A stretch of 64,000 bases of DNA from Paenibacillus sp. MAEPY2 (GCF_000499205.1 NZ_AWUK01000004.1:310001-374000), one strand, 5' to 3'; positions 18,027 through 27,389 are shown, counted from the stretch's first letter. Notes: a model not told the origin generated them from the letters alone. Made by a program: numbers and translations.

Positions 18027-19127
18027 ATGAAAAACAAGTTTTTCCTAGCAAGATTCATTTTGGTTATAATTGTTCTACTTCTTCTTGAGGGATGTAGTTC
18101 AGGAAAAAATCAAGTGAAAGAAGTGAACCCACTTGAAATGACAACTATTGAGCCACAAGTCAATGAATATATTTCGATTACGAACACGGAATATGTGAAT
18201 GGAACAGATACCAGTGACGGCATGATCATGAATGTGTACACCTATGACTTTCATACTAAATCTATAACTAAAACGGCGGAACTACCTTATAACTCCCAAT
18301 ACCCCTTAACCGCAGCTTCTTTAGCCGATGATACCATTTACTATTCAGGAAGTGGAGAAGGTAAGGGTGATGAGTTATTTTCTTATGATCAAAGGACAAA
18401 AACGGCTCAGCAGTTGAGCTCGGGCTTATTTGCAATCAATACGATTATTCCGAATACCGTTGACAATACATTGGTACTAGCTGCAGTAAAGAAGGGAGAA
18501 CGCCCTGTCAAAGTCATGTTCTTTGATAAAGAAAGTCATGAAATAACTATATTAAATGACAATGACTCGGATACAACCACATGGGAAATTGCATATGATC
18601 CGGAAACGAGCAAAACCTATGCCATTCAGTTCTCAGAAGAAGAGCAATTTCATCAGATGGAAGAGTCTAATAAAAACCAAACGCCTATGGTTCCTCCAAA
18701 ACATACCATTATCGAGATTGATGGAATTTCGAAACAGACACGTAAGGTTGTTGAACTGGACAAGGAACAAATTCTAACTCTATCCGCAAGGGGGAATCAG
18801 ATTCTGATTGCCACGGCAAAACATATTAACAAATATCCAATTGAATACAGTATCGTTGATATTAAAACAGGACTAAGAAAGAAGATTGACCTCCCGATTA
18901 AGGCTAGCCGTGGATTGTTCTTGTCTAAAGACGGACAAGGTTTCTATTTCCTAGGGGAAAATGTTCAAGCAGATGCAGGTGCAGATCAGAAACGAGGAAT
19001 CTATTATTATGATATGAACACTCAAAAAATGGAAGCCATATTCCTTCAGAAAGATGGATTTACTAATAACTTTATGCTTCTGACAGAGCCAGTCCTCAAT
19101 GATAATATTAAAGATGCTACTAACTGA
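18027..19127 (+). CDS. Lipoprotein of unknown function, probable beta-propeller
   Basis: I do not recognise a named family. The N-terminus (MKNKFFLARFILVIIVLLLL) ends in EGCSS, a lipobox, so this is a surface lipoprotein of 366 residues. The rest shows repeating strand-rich units with aromatic-rich turns (IYYSGSGEGKGDELFSYD, FYFLGENV, GIYYYDMNTQKMEAIF), which suggests a WD40/TolB-like propeller. AAAGGATGATGAG precedes the start. It is followed after 21 bases by an APH-fold gene on the same strand, so the two are probably co-transcribed. Confidence 0.75.
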   Translation: MKNKFFLARFILVIIVLLLLEGCSSGKNQVKEVNPLEMTTIEPQVNEYISITNTEYVNGTDTSDGMIMNVYTYDFHTKSITKTAELPYNSQYPLTAASLADDTIYYSGSGEGKGDELFSYDQRTKTAQQLSSGLFAINTIIPNTVDNTLVLAAVKKGERPVKVMFFDKESHEITILNDNDSDTTTWEIAYDPETSKTYAIQFSEEEQFHQMEESNKNQTPMVPPKHTIIEIDGISKQTRKVVELDKEQILTLSARGNQILIATAKHINKYPIEYSIVDIKTGLRKKIDLPIKASRGLFLSKDGQGFYFLGENVQADAGADQKRGIYYYDMNTQKMEAIFLQKDGFTNNFMLLTEPVLNDNIKDATN

Positions 19128-19148
19128 CCGACAGAAAGGAGATAACAG

Positions 19149-20105
19149 ATGAGTATGGAACCTATCACAGTACAACCATTAATAGAACAAACGATTAATA
19201 AGTATGTATTCTCGAATGCTCACATCCTAAACATGGAAAGTAACTCTATCCAAGCAGGATTTCAGGCCGTAGAATTGCTTCGACATCATATTGAGCTCAT
19301 AGTAAATGGAGTAAAGACGGACCTTTCTCTCGTTACGAAGAAGGCTACGTTCATTGAACGCTCCGCCTTGTCCAGATTATTTTCACAAGGGGCTAATGTG
19401 CCCTTTAGCCTATCAAACGAACCTCCTACTGAAGATCGCAGCTTGATCTGCATTCAGGATGTGGACTACCAAACCGATTATAGCCATCTGGATCTGGAAC
19501 TGCTTCAGAATAAAGAATTACGAGCGCTGGCTTACATACATGGAACGAATATGGGGTTAAAAGAAGAACTTCCCTGGATACCCACTGTGGATCGAAATCA
19601 TATCATCGACATGTTGGAAAATCGTTGGCGACCTTCGTGGAACACAGCCATAGAAAGTCCTGCATTCATTGAGGAATTTGGATTAACGATCATATCGGAA
19701 ATTGAAGCTGTAGCCAGTAGCATCGTAGATGATCTTGAAATTCTAATCCGGGATGAACATATGAATACGATCATACATAATGATTTGAACCCCGGCAATG
19801 TATTGGTTCACAACAATGAGGATGTCTATTATATCGATTGGGAGGAAGCAAGGTATGGCTCCCTGTTCTTCGATATTCCTCTACGCTGTAGTCACTTAAA
19901 GCAAGTAGAGATTTATCGTGAGGCTCTAAGTTCCCACGGATACAATATTCCACAAGAGCAATTCGAAAAATACTTCTCCCTGGCGTCTCGTTATCTTGGT
20001 ATCCGTTATATGAGTTGGAACCTTGGGGTATGGGAACAACACTCACATGCAAAAGACGACTTAAAAAAATATATGAAGATGGTAACTCAACCTTTGTTCT
20101 CCTGA
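19149..20105 (+). CDS. Aminoglycoside phosphotransferase (APH)-fold kinase-like protein
   Basis: A 318-residue protein with the APH/choline-kinase catalytic signature: HNDLNPGNVLVHNN is the catalytic loop (Brenner motif) and VYYIDWEEARYGSLFFDI provides the metal-binding Asp. The N-terminal lobe is less conserved, and no clear ATP-binding lysine was identified. The family phosphorylates small alcohols, antibiotics or sugars; the substrate here is unknown. GAAAGGAG precedes ATG 19149. It follows the lipoprotein gene by 21 bases. Confidence 0.82.
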   Translation: MSMEPITVQPLIEQTINKYVFSNAHILNMESNSIQAGFQAVELLRHHIELIVNGVKTDLSLVTKKATFIERSALSRLFSQGANVPFSLSNEPPTEDRSLICIQDVDYQTDYSHLDLELLQNKELRALAYIHGTNMGLKEELPWIPTVDRNHIIDMLENRWRPSWNTAIESPAFIEEFGLTIISEIEAVASSIVDDLEILIRDEHMNTIIHNDLNPGNVLVHNNEDVYYIDWEEARYGSLFFDIPLRCSHLKQVEIYREALSSHGYNIPQEQFEKYFSLASRYLGIRYMSWNLGVWEQHSHAKDDLKKYMKMVTQPLFS

Positions 20106-20156
20106 TCCCTTACTCATTCCAAGTTAGCCGTAGGAAGAATTCACGTTTTCCCGGAT

Positions 20157-20195
20157 AAAAAAAGGCTCCTGCCACCGGAAGTGTCAGGAGCTTAG
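20157..20195 (-). terminator. Terminator shared by convergent genes
   Basis: GCTCCTGCCAC pairs with GTGTCAGGAGC with one mismatch. On the minus strand the stem is followed by a run of seven T, so it should terminate the amidohydrolase transcript. Confidence 0.8.
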
Positions 20196-20283
20196 CTTAC
20201 ATGATAGGAATCCTGCATCAACATCGTATGCCTTCCATGACATACACTGCATACATTCCCCTCAGTTACTAATGAGCTGGTGC

Positions 20284-21162
20284 TTAACCCAGATCTGCAA
20301 TTCGCTGTTTAATGCGCGGAAATAGTCCAAATGCATTCTCGTAGAATACCTTCTCATGATGTTGCTCCGGTACAAGTCGGCGGACGAATTCGGCATACAG
20401 ATCGATCGGCGCAAGCGGCCAGTCAGTTCCGAACAGCATTTTCTCGTAATGATCTGAATACACCAGCGCCCGGCGGAAATGATCCATGAACAAGGGTTCG
20501 TTCATAAACCGTTCGAATTGGGGCCGATCACCGACCACAAGACCAGACAAATCTGCGTAAACGTTCGGGTTCTTCGCCACTACTTCAGCAGCATCCATCA
20601 CCCAAGGATCTCCCAAATGACAGATCATAAAATTCACACCGCGCTGTTGAAAGGCTAATTCGTCTACGGTCAGTGGATGTGCATACTTGAGCAATCCATT
20701 CATGGAGTACGTATCCCCCGTATGAATAACGACCGGCACGTTATACTTGGCTGCCAGTTCATAGACTGGAGTGTAGATCTTGTCATAAACGTAGTGATGA
20801 TAATACCCCGCATATAGTTTGATTCCAGCTACCTCAGGCGCCTGCAATCGTGCTTCAATCCGGTCCAGCTCGTCCTGAGCGTGTTCACCACCAAGCTGGT
20901 TTGGATTAATGCCGACGCATTCCATGAGGAATGAGGGAACCGTTTCTTCCAAATCAAGTCCCATCGGGTTGGGGGAACTGGAATCCGGGAACGCTCCCTT
21001 CGTCTGCTCCGTAACCCCCATGCCGATGCCAAGAATAACGTCGTTCTTATCAAACTCCGCCTTGAGGCCAGCGGCAGAATAATCCACTTTCGATAAATCT
21101 ATCGCCGTTCGATGAAAGCTGTCGATGTCCGACAGATGAATGTGAATATCAATAATCGGCAT
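20284..21162 (-). CDS. Amidohydrolase family protein coupled to the GNAT fusion gene
   Basis: A 292-residue TIM-barrel amidohydrolase. Metal ligands are in IIDIHIHL at the N-terminus, VVIHTGDTY and MICHLGDPWVMDA mid-protein, and the catalytic Asp in MLFGTDWPLAPID near the C-terminus. ATG 21162 follows AAGGAGG by seven bases. That ribosome site lies inside the last codons of the upstream gene, whose TAA is one base before this ATG, so translation is tightly coupled. The pair probably acts on the same compound. The substrate is unknown. Confidence 0.88.
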   Translation of the reverse strand: MPIIDIHIHLSDIDSFHRTAIDLSKVDYSAAGLKAEFDKNDVILGIGMGVTEQTKGAFPDSSSPNPMGLDLEETVPSFLMECVGINPNQLGGEHAQDELDRIEARLQAPEVAGIKLYAGYYHHYVYDKIYTPVYELAAKYNVPVVIHTGDTYSMNGLLKYAHPLTVDELAFQQRGVNFMICHLGDPWVMDAAEVVAKNPNVYADLSGLVVGDRPQFERFMNEPLFMDHFRRALVYSDHYEKMLFGTDWPLAPIDLYAEFVRRLVPEQHHEKVFYENAFGLFPRIKQRIADLG

Positions 21163-21163
21163 G

Positions 21164-24100
21164 TTAAGCCTCCTTTTCACCTTTTGAAGTTGCAAAGTCT
21201 AGCTGCAGAAGGCCACGTACATCCTCTGGATTCAGAGGAATTTGCCCCAAGATCAGATAGGTCGGCTCTGTCCAGACCGTTTCCCCGTTCAGCAGTGGCA
21301 GATTGTGATACACACTGTGACCAAGCACCACATTGTTTACAAACCCCGCAGCGTTCTGATTAGGATAACGATTCACTGCATGCAGCATGTCTTTACGCGA
21401 AACCGCACCCATTCGCAAGAATCCCTTGGACTGAAGATAAGCGTCTACCTTGCCGAGAGGGTACCGCCCTTGCTCGGGGTGTTCCAGCCAACCATCAGCA
21501 AAGACAGGCGAAGGTTTGAAGAAATGTTCCTCCGCTAGGGAGTAATCCAGCGCCAAGCCACTATCGTTTGTAACTGAATGCATCTCACAGAGAACAGGAA
21601 TGCCGGGCAGCATGAGGTAATGCTGCTGTACCGTGATTCCCCGATTCGCTTCATGCTTCTCGATGCGAGTCGTGATCTGAATTCCTTTCCAGACGTTACC
21701 GAATTCATCCTTCCGCTCCGTCCAAGCCGCGCTTCTTTGTTCCAACTGACGGCTGAAACCGTTCATACCAGGGATACCCACACCAAGTCCGCCGTACCAT
21801 GGATTCCACCAGGAACGTGGAGCTGCTTCCGGATACGTACTGTCCAGCCATTCTTCACCCTGGTACTTCAAGGAATGCACGACACTTCCGAAGCCAGGGG
21901 CAGCTGCCATCGAAATAACTCCGTTGCTCACCGTGTACACAGGACCTGCTGGACCTTCTTCAATTACGCAATCAACGGCTGTTCCTGTCTGCGGATACCA
22001 GAGGGCGGTCCGTTCATGAATCCGATCCTCACCTCGATATACGGCCCGAACCTTCCAGCCAAGATCGCGTTCTTCGGTCGCATCCTTTCCCTCAGGGGAG
22101 AACTCTAATTTAGCAGAGCGCAGGTCCTGCTCTCGGGTTAATTCCATATCAGCAGCTACATGCTCCGGTGTGCTACCATTCTGCACGTACAGTTCCAGCT
22201 GTCCGGCGAGCGGAACCATTTTCCGTTCAATTAGTTCTGCTGTCAGCACATCCTGGGCGAACGGATTACCACCACCCAATTCCAGCTCAAGATGGTTGTC
22301 CAGCGTTGGTACAACCGTGATCGGCTGTTTACGAGCGAAAGCTCGGAAATCATGCCATTTGGCAAAGGTGTTCAGAGCAAATACGGTCGCCTTTGTTCGC
22401 ACAACGGCTCCTGCTGGAATTCGGCCAAGCTCATGCTGCAACCCCAGTGTGTGTTCCGGACGAAGCAGCTTCAGGGAAGGGTCCCAATAGATACCACAAG
22501 CACCGTACTCTTCCTTACAGAACAGCCAGTTCTCTGTAATTTGCGAGCTGTCCCAATGGCTCGGATCGCCAGAGTACGCGTCACCCATATCCACATAACG
22601 GCCTTGATACGGGAGAATAAGCCGGTTACCGAAGAAACCGAAGTTCGTCATCAAGAACATATCTTCTTCCAGCTCTGTGCTGCGAGTATTCCCAATCTCG
22701 TGGTGAAATTCAGCGATTCCATTGGCAGACAGCTTGGCGACGGACTTGATCTCCAAACCAGGGAAGTCTTCCGATACATAAAGTGCTTCAAGAACCTGAT
22801 TTTCTCCTTCGGAGTAAATCTTCACTTCTCTAGGCTTCTTCTTGGAAAATTCTTCTGCAAATGGCTTACCCAGCTTCGGATAGGTCCACCAGAACGTGTG
22901 AACCGAGCCAGGGTATTCAATCCACATGTTGTTCTCTTGCTTACTCATATGGAGAGAGAATGCACCGTTCACGGCCACCCACTGATCTCCGTTTTCCCCG
23001 CCATAACGTCCTTGTGTACCTTTCATCAGAACAGACAGCTTGGTTGTGAAAGAGACCGCCTGTCTATCCGTCGGAACAGCCGTTACCTCAACTTCTCTCG
23101 AATAGAAACCATACGAACGCAAGGTGAAGGTTACCGGTACAGAGGCTTTGCCTTTTGAAGGGACCGTGAAGCGCACCGAAGGTTCTGTCCACTCTAGAAA
23201 TGCATCCTCCGGCAGGTCAAAAGTGAATTCCGCTTCGGAATCAAAATTATTCTCCACGTTCAGGTACAGCTCGGCCGGGATGCCTGTATAGAGCTCTTTT
23301 ACGGGCAACGCTGTGTTGATCTTGGCCGGGAATTTCGGGGCAACGCCTATACGGAACTCGGCCTTTCTGCCACCGATCAGCCATGTGCTCGTGACGACGG
23401 GATGCGTCTTATTCTGGCTTTGCTCCTCTTGAACCGGATCAAGGTGGAACTCGCCCTCCACAATTACCGTTTCTCCCGAAGCAACCGTTCTTGCAACGTC
23501 CAACGCAAAACGAATATTTTTGTTGTCCTGGCCCTTGATCTCGAATTTCAACTCGGAAGTTGAGCGGTTCGTGATCCGATAGCGAACCTTGTATGCGGAA
23601 CCAAATACGAGATCATGATCATCGATCTCTGTTGAGATTTCGTAATCTGGTGTTTCAAGTGCCGTCAGCCCGCGACCCGATTTCTCAAATTTGGCTCGCA
23701 GGGAGACATCTCCCTTTTTCCAGGAATAATCAAAGAAATCGAAACCACGCACCCGTCGGCCATCCGGCTCAATGACGAGTTCACGCGTGCTGTCTGCGTA
23801 CCAATCCAGCTCTTCAAAATAAGGAGCAAGTGCTTCCGTCTGCAAGATGGTCGGGATAAAGTTCATGAGATGCACGTTATCATCTTTTTTCTCCCAGAAG
23901 AATCCGCATTTCTTGTACATCGGTACAGCCTTGGTGTTGCCTGCCCATGTGAACAGATCCAGGCGAGGCCATCCCGCTTCCACGGTCTTGCGAACGGCGT
24001 TCAGGATCAGATTACGTCCGACCTTGTAGCCATGATAATCGGGACGCACATTCAATAGCGGTACATACAGGGCATTCTCGTCATAACGGTAGTGGGCAAA

Positions 24101-24316
24101 GCTGCAGAAGCCAACAACTTCTGTCTCATGAACGGCAAGAAATACATGAAGATTGGACGAAGTCTCCATCTCCCGGCGAACAGTATCTTCTGTTCTCTGG
24201 TTGGTGCCGCCTCCCCAACTTTCGTTACTGCGGTTCCACATATCAGCGACAGCGGCAGCAAAGGAGGGATCGTATTCAATAATTCGGATTTGTTCAATGA
24301 TCGAAGTTACTGTCAT
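21164..24316 (-). CDS. GNAT acetyltransferase fused to a large beta-sandwich module protein
   Basis: A 1050-residue fusion. Residues 10-150 form a GNAT N-acetyltransferase: VVGFCSFAHYRYD, then LLNVRPDYHGYKVGRNLILNA (the acetyl-CoA loop in altered form) and AVPMYKKCGF. Residues from about 170 to 450 look like Ig-like strands (YKVRYRITNRSTSELKFEI, FRFTVPSKGKASVPVTFTL style). The C-terminal half (WWTYPKLGKPF, WWNPWYGGLGVGIPGMNGF, LAEEHFFKPSP) resembles galactose-mutarotase-type sugar-binding sandwiches, but I cannot name the domain. There is no signal peptide or membrane helix. AAGGAG precedes ATG 24316. It is coupled to the amidohydrolase downstream. Confidence 0.8.
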   Translation of the reverse strand: MTVTSIIEQIRIIEYDPSFAAAVADMWNRSNESWGGGTNQRTEDTVRREMETSSNLHVFLAVHETEVVGFCSFAHYRYDENALYVPLLNVRPDYHGYKVGRNLILNAVRKTVEAGWPRLDLFTWAGNTKAVPMYKKCGFFWEKKDDNVHLMNFIPTILQTEALAPYFEELDWYADSTRELVIEPDGRRVRGFDFFDYSWKKGDVSLRAKFEKSGRGLTALETPDYEISTEIDDHDLVFGSAYKVRYRITNRSTSELKFEIKGQDNKNIRFALDVARTVASGETVIVEGEFHLDPVQEEQSQNKTHPVVTSTWLIGGRKAEFRIGVAPKFPAKINTALPVKELYTGIPAELYLNVENNFDSEAEFTFDLPEDAFLEWTEPSVRFTVPSKGKASVPVTFTLRSYGFYSREVEVTAVPTDRQAVSFTTKLSVLMKGTQGRYGGENGDQWVAVNGAFSLHMSKQENNMWIEYPGSVHTFWWTYPKLGKPFAEEFSKKKPREVKIYSEGENQVLEALYVSEDFPGLEIKSVAKLSANGIAEFHHEIGNTRSTELEEDMFLMTNFGFFGNRLILPYQGRYVDMGDAYSGDPSHWDSSQITENWLFCKEEYGACGIYWDPSLKLLRPEHTLGLQHELGRIPAGAVVRTKATVFALNTFAKWHDFRAFARKQPITVVPTLDNHLELELGGGNPFAQDVLTAELIERKMVPLAGQLELYVQNGSTPEHVAADMELTREQDLRSAKLEFSPEGKDATEERDLGWKVRAVYRGEDRIHERTALWYPQTGTAVDCVIEEGPAGPVYTVSNGVISMAAAPGFGSVVHSLKYQGEEWLDSTYPEAAPRSWWNPWYGGLGVGIPGMNGFSRQLEQRSAAWTERKDEFGNVWKGIQITTRIEKHEANRGITVQQHYLMLPGIPVLCEMHSVTNDSGLALDYSLAEEHFFKPSPVFADGWLEHPEQGRYPLGKVDAYLQSKGFLRMGAVSRKDMLHAVNRYPNQNAAGFVNNVVLGHSVYHNLPLLNGETVWTEPTYLILGQIPLNPEDVRGLLQLDFATSKGEKEA

Positions 24317-24535
24317 ATTTGGATCTCCTTATCTTTATCTATAGGATGGTCTTCGTGGTCATTCGATATGGCCTTTACCCGTTAGCCGCAGAGATAACAC
24401 TGGCCATGTTTGAAGAAGCTAACGATAGTCTTATCATACTATAATTGGAAAGAATTTCAGAGGATTAAAAATCTTTCTTTTCAACTTATATGTGTCTTTC
24501 GGATGCTCTGGTTAGAAGCGCCAGATAACATCACA
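24317..24535. other. Intergenic region with a weak CCCGTTAG repeat copy
   Basis: Lies between the GNAT-fusion start and the RarD terminator. CCCGTTAGC at 24378-24386 and GCTAACG at 24418-24424 form an inverted pair and resemble the end box of the repeats found to the right. It would be the leftmost, degenerate copy. Confidence 0.35.
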
Positions 24536-24540
24536 AACGA

Positions 24541-24579
24541 AAAACGGCTCTTTCCGCCTTATCGGACGGAAAGAGCCAT
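24541..24579 (-). terminator. Terminator of rarD
   Basis: GGCTCTTTCCG pairs perfectly with CGGAAAGAGCC. On the minus strand it is followed by GTTTTTCG. It lies 27 bases after the rarD stop. Confidence 0.85.
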
Positions 24580-24605
24580 TATGATGATACCGTGATCCTT
24601 TGCCA

Positions 24606-25490
24606 TCAGCTCGCCTTCGCGAGTTTCGTGCCGCGAATCGATGCTGTAGCGTATACGACAAGCGCCGTCCAGATGAGCGCAAAGCCAACGAGCAGAACCG
24701 GCGAGACCGATTCCTTGAATACAAATATGCTCAGTAACAGCATGATCGTCGGCCCGATGTACTGAACGAAGCCGAGGGTTGACAGCGACATCCGGGCGGC
24801 TGCACGCGCAAAAAAGAGCAGCGGTAGCGCCGTGACTACGCCGGAAAGAAGCAATTCGATGAACGTCGGTGCAGGCAGCGTCCATGCCGTCGTTTTCCCC
24901 ACGACGGCCAAATAGATCCAGTAGCCGAGCGCGACAGGCAGGACTACAGCCGTCTCCGAAAATAAGCCTATAGAAGCGTCCTGCTTGATCTTCTTCTTCG
25001 CCAGGCCATACAAACCAAATGACGCAGCCAGCGAGATCGCGACCCACGGAAACCGCCCATAGTCAATCGCGATGATGAGTACCGCGACGCCAGCAATGGC
25101 AATCGCAAGCCATTGGCCGCGGTTTGGTTTCTCACGAAGGAAGAAGACTGCTAACAACACGTTCAGTAACGGATTCAAATAATAGCCAAGGCTTGTCTCG
25201 ACGACATGGCCGTTGTTGACTGCCCAGATGAAGATGAGCCAATTGGCAGCAATCAGCAGCCCGCTCGCGGTGAGAGACAGCAGGAGCGAGCGGTTAGTCG
25301 CAATCTTCTTTATATCACCCCAGCGGCGCTGGGCGGCGACCAGAATACCCATAAAAACGAACGACCAAACAACCCGATGCGTCAGAATCTCGCCTGCCGG
25401 AACTTCGCTAAACAACTTCCAATAAAGCGGGAGAACCCCCCACATGATATACGCGATAATAGCGTTGACCAACCCGTTATTCATAATCAT
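24606..25490 (-). CDS. rarD: RarD-type EamA/DMT family transporter
   Basis: A 294-residue drug/metabolite transporter with ten predicted helices in two EamA repeats. The opening NAIIAYIMWGVLPLYWKLF and the EILTHRVVWSFVFM, NWLIFIWAVNNGHVVETSLGYYLNPL and LGFVQYIGPTIMLLLSIFVF motifs are characteristic of RarD (named after chloramphenicol sensitivity in Pseudomonas). The transported substrate is not established. GAGGGG precedes ATG 25490; ATG 25484 is also possible. It is probably monocistronic, with its own terminator. Confidence 0.93.
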   Translation of the reverse strand: MIMNNGLVNAIIAYIMWGVLPLYWKLFSEVPAGEILTHRVVWSFVFMGILVAAQRRWGDIKKIATNRSLLLSLTASGLLIAANWLIFIWAVNNGHVVETSLGYYLNPLLNVLLAVFFLREKPNRGQWLAIAIAGVAVLIIAIDYGRFPWVAISLAASFGLYGLAKKKIKQDASIGLFSETAVVLPVALGYWIYLAVVGKTTAWTLPAPTFIELLLSGVVTALPLLFFARAAARMSLSTLGFVQYIGPTIMLLLSIFVFKESVSPVLLVGFALIWTALVVYATASIRGTKLAKAS

Positions 25491-25589
25491 TTATCCCCTC
25501 TTCTTGCTCTGATATCTGAACGGATTATACGTCTCAAACCCCTCTTAAGTAAAGGAAATAATTGATTAATTTGATTTAATTATTACTTA

Positions 25590-26033
25590 CTAATCAAGGT
25601 TAACAGCCTTATCAAAGCAGTATGAATCTTTGTCATAGCCATTATGCTCATAGAACGCATGGGCGTCGGTTCGCTTGAATCCGCTGCATAAAATAATACT
25701 AGATATTCCGAGTTCTTTAGCATAATTTTCAGTGCGTCTTAACAGTTTTGTACCTACCCCACGATGCTGAAATTCCTTTTTTACGGCCAGAGCTTGTATA
25801 TGTAAATAACCAATCGAAACCCCTATGGATAATGCCTGAACTATAGTTACAAAACCAACCACATCGTTTTCGAATAATGCAACAAATGTTTTGTAATTCC
25901 CGGCATCATTCATTTTTTCTGTTGTAACTCGAAAGTTTTCATCATTAACATTTCGAATCTCAAGAACATCGTTCCATAAAAAAACAACTTCATTATAATC
26001 ATTCGCTACAATTTCTCGTATCTTAATTTCCAT
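25590..26033 (-). CDS. GNAT family N-acetyltransferase
   Basis: A compact 147-residue GNAT protein. The acetyl-CoA binding region reads YLHIQALAVKKEFQHRGVGT followed by KLLRRTENYAKELG, matching the Q/RxxGxG/A motif. The C-terminal AHAFYEHNGYDKDSYCFDK is the usual last strand-helix unit. AAGGAGG lies in front of the start. The acceptor substrate is unknown. It is the first of the small genes that carry a CTGCCNGTTAG repeat nearby (copy at 26078). Confidence 0.9.
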   Translation of the reverse strand: MEIKIREIVANDYNEVVFLWNDVLEIRNVNDENFRVTTEKMNDAGNYKTFVALFENDVVGFVTIVQALSIGVSIGYLHIQALAVKKEFQHRGVGTKLLRRTENYAKELGISSIILCSGFKRTDAHAFYEHNGYDKDSYCFDKAVNLD

Positions 26034-26077
26034 GCCTAACCTCCTTAATAGAAATGTTCGTTAAAGCATTCGATATT

Positions 26078-26108
26078 TGATTAAGCAATCCTGCCTGTTA
26101 GATTAATG
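26078..26108 (-). repeat. Cassette-type repeat, half copy (CTGCCTGTTAG)
   Basis: TTGATTAAGCAATC followed by CTGCCTGTTAGATTAA. This is a single box without the hairpin, upstream of the GNAT gene. Same orientation as the other copies. Confidence 0.65.
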
Positions 26109-26230
26109 GATAATTTTCGTTTTGGAAAAAAAGATTTATCACCGTTCATAAAATTGGATTTTAAAGGAAACCTTTTCCTGGCTTGTAGCGTTTATGTTAC
26201 GTGAACAACAATGCTTAAGGAGGAATCAAG

Positions 26231-26785
26231 ATGAAACGATTAGTTTCTCTATTGTTGATGTTAAGTTTAGTTGTAGGTGTAGGATCCGTTGCATCTGCTT
26301 TGGATCAATCCTTATTGGATCTACCTTTTAAGGAACGTGCGGCGAATGTGTATAATCCTTCATTAAAAAAGATAGAACTAAATATCACAAAGAACCACAA
26401 GTTGACTACAACGACGTATAACTCCATTTATGTTCCAGTGAAGGATGTCTTTAAAGCATCCGGAGCAACAATTAAATGGGATGGAAAGAACAAACTGACT
26501 ACGATTAAAAATCAAGAACAGGAATTGATTCTTAATTTCTCTGGTAAGAGCATCGCAGTTGGTAAGAACCAAGTAGCTCTTCCGCAAGATTGGGTACAAT
26601 TGATAAACGGAGTCTCGAGTATCGATGCCTTTGTTCTAGCATATATTTTTGAAGTAGCTGCTGATGAGTCCGACCAAGAAAGAGTGGACTGGGAAGAAAA
26701 ACTTAAATTTTTGGATATCAAAGAAACGACCGGTCTTCCAGGATTAGATAAGTATATGCATGTGTTTGTTGAGTTTAATGATTAA
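26231..26785 (+). CDS. Secreted stalk-domain (copper amine oxidase N-terminal-like) protein
   Basis: A 184-residue exported protein. The signal peptide MKRLVSLLLMLSLVVGVGSV ends at ASA. Residues 55-110 (SIYVPVKDVFKASGATIKWD, then KLTTIKNQEQELILNFSGKS) match the small beta-rich repeat known as the copper amine oxidase N-terminal or stalk domain, common in Paenibacillus exported proteins. It has no catalytic part, so the role is unknown. AAGGAGG precedes the ATG. It is one of the few plus-strand genes in the repeat-rich region. Confidence 0.8.
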   Translation: MKRLVSLLLMLSLVVGVGSVASALDQSLLDLPFKERAANVYNPSLKKIELNITKNHKLTTTTYNSIYVPVKDVFKASGATIKWDGKNKLTTIKNQEQELILNFSGKSIAVGKNQVALPQDWVQLINGVSSIDAFVLAYIFEVAADESDQERVDWEEKLKFLDIKETTGLPGLDKYMHVFVEFND

Positions 26786-26825
26786 TTAAAACCTATATTT
26801 TCTAATCCTCTTTCAGTTATCCCAG

Positions 26826-26905
26826 GATAGGTTTCTTTTCCTCTTATTAAGAAACCTATCTATGAATATCCAGTCCTCTATAGGCCACGCTATCCTGCCC
26901 GTTAG
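26826..26905 (-). repeat. Cassette-type repeat with hairpin, overlapping the dinB-like stop codon
   Basis: GATAGGTTTCTT (26826-26837) pairs perfectly with AAGAAACCTATC (26849-26860). After 34 bases comes CTGCCCGTTAG (26895-26905). The stop codon of the DinB gene (minus TAA, 26902-26904) lies inside that box. Here the hairpin sequence differs from the common AGCAGCC type. Confidence 0.75.
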
Positions 26906-27357
26906 AGCCTCGCGAACGTGATGTAATCGACTTGGACAGGCTCTGCCGATTCGATCCGGAGTGCCCGGTTGATCTGTCCCCGGTGATATTGCCCATGCAA
27001 GAGGACCTGCAGCAGGATATCCCGGACGGATGTTCGGAACGGAACCCCGCTCTGATTCGCATAGTCGATCATCTCGTCCAACTTGAATTCCTCGAGCCCT
27101 TCGATATAGACGCGATATTGTTCGGCGTTTTCTTCGAACATCGTCCGGATCGCCGTCAGGTCTTCCGCTTCCTCCCACAACGAATATTGCGCACTGCCCT
27201 TGCCCTGCAATCGGGACAACCAGACTCGTTCCGCTACGGCAACATGCCGAATCAGCTTCAGAAGGTCCTTGTTCTTCGTCCCACTCTCTTCGAGCGCGTC
27301 CAAGATACGTCCGTCCGCCCAGTACAGGTGGTCCATCATGCACTTGATCGTCTTCAT
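26902..27357 (-). CDS. DinB family protein
   Basis: A 151-residue four-helix-bundle protein of the DinB/YfiT superfamily of metal-dependent (often thiol-linked) enzymes. The three metal-ligand histidines are visible: MMDHLYWADG near residue 9, HVAVAERVWLSRL mid-protein and LHGQYHRGQINRAL near the C-terminus. The reaction is unknown. GAGGGGG precedes ATG 27357. GC content and codon use look richer in GC than the neighbours, which suggests a separate origin. Its TAA is part of a repeat box. Confidence 0.9.
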   Translation of the reverse strand: MKTIKCMMDHLYWADGRILDALEESGTKNKDLLKLIRHVAVAERVWLSRLQGKGSAQYSLWEEAEDLTAIRTMFEENAEQYRVYIEGLEEFKLDEMIDYANQSGVPFRTSVRDILLQVLLHGQYHRGQINRALRIESAEPVQVDYITFARL

Positions 27358-27389
27358 TTCGGGTTCCCCCTCTTCATCTCATCGCTTAT

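Noticed and set aside
21578..23158. Plus-strand open frames of up to 288 codons inside the GNAT fusion gene
   Set aside because: Antisense to a long real gene, with arginine/cysteine-rich low-plausibility translations.
26813..27343. A 176-codon minus-strand frame overlapping the DinB gene
   Set aside because: Lies in the wrong frame of the GC-rich DinB gene, is Gly/Arg-rich and has no known features.
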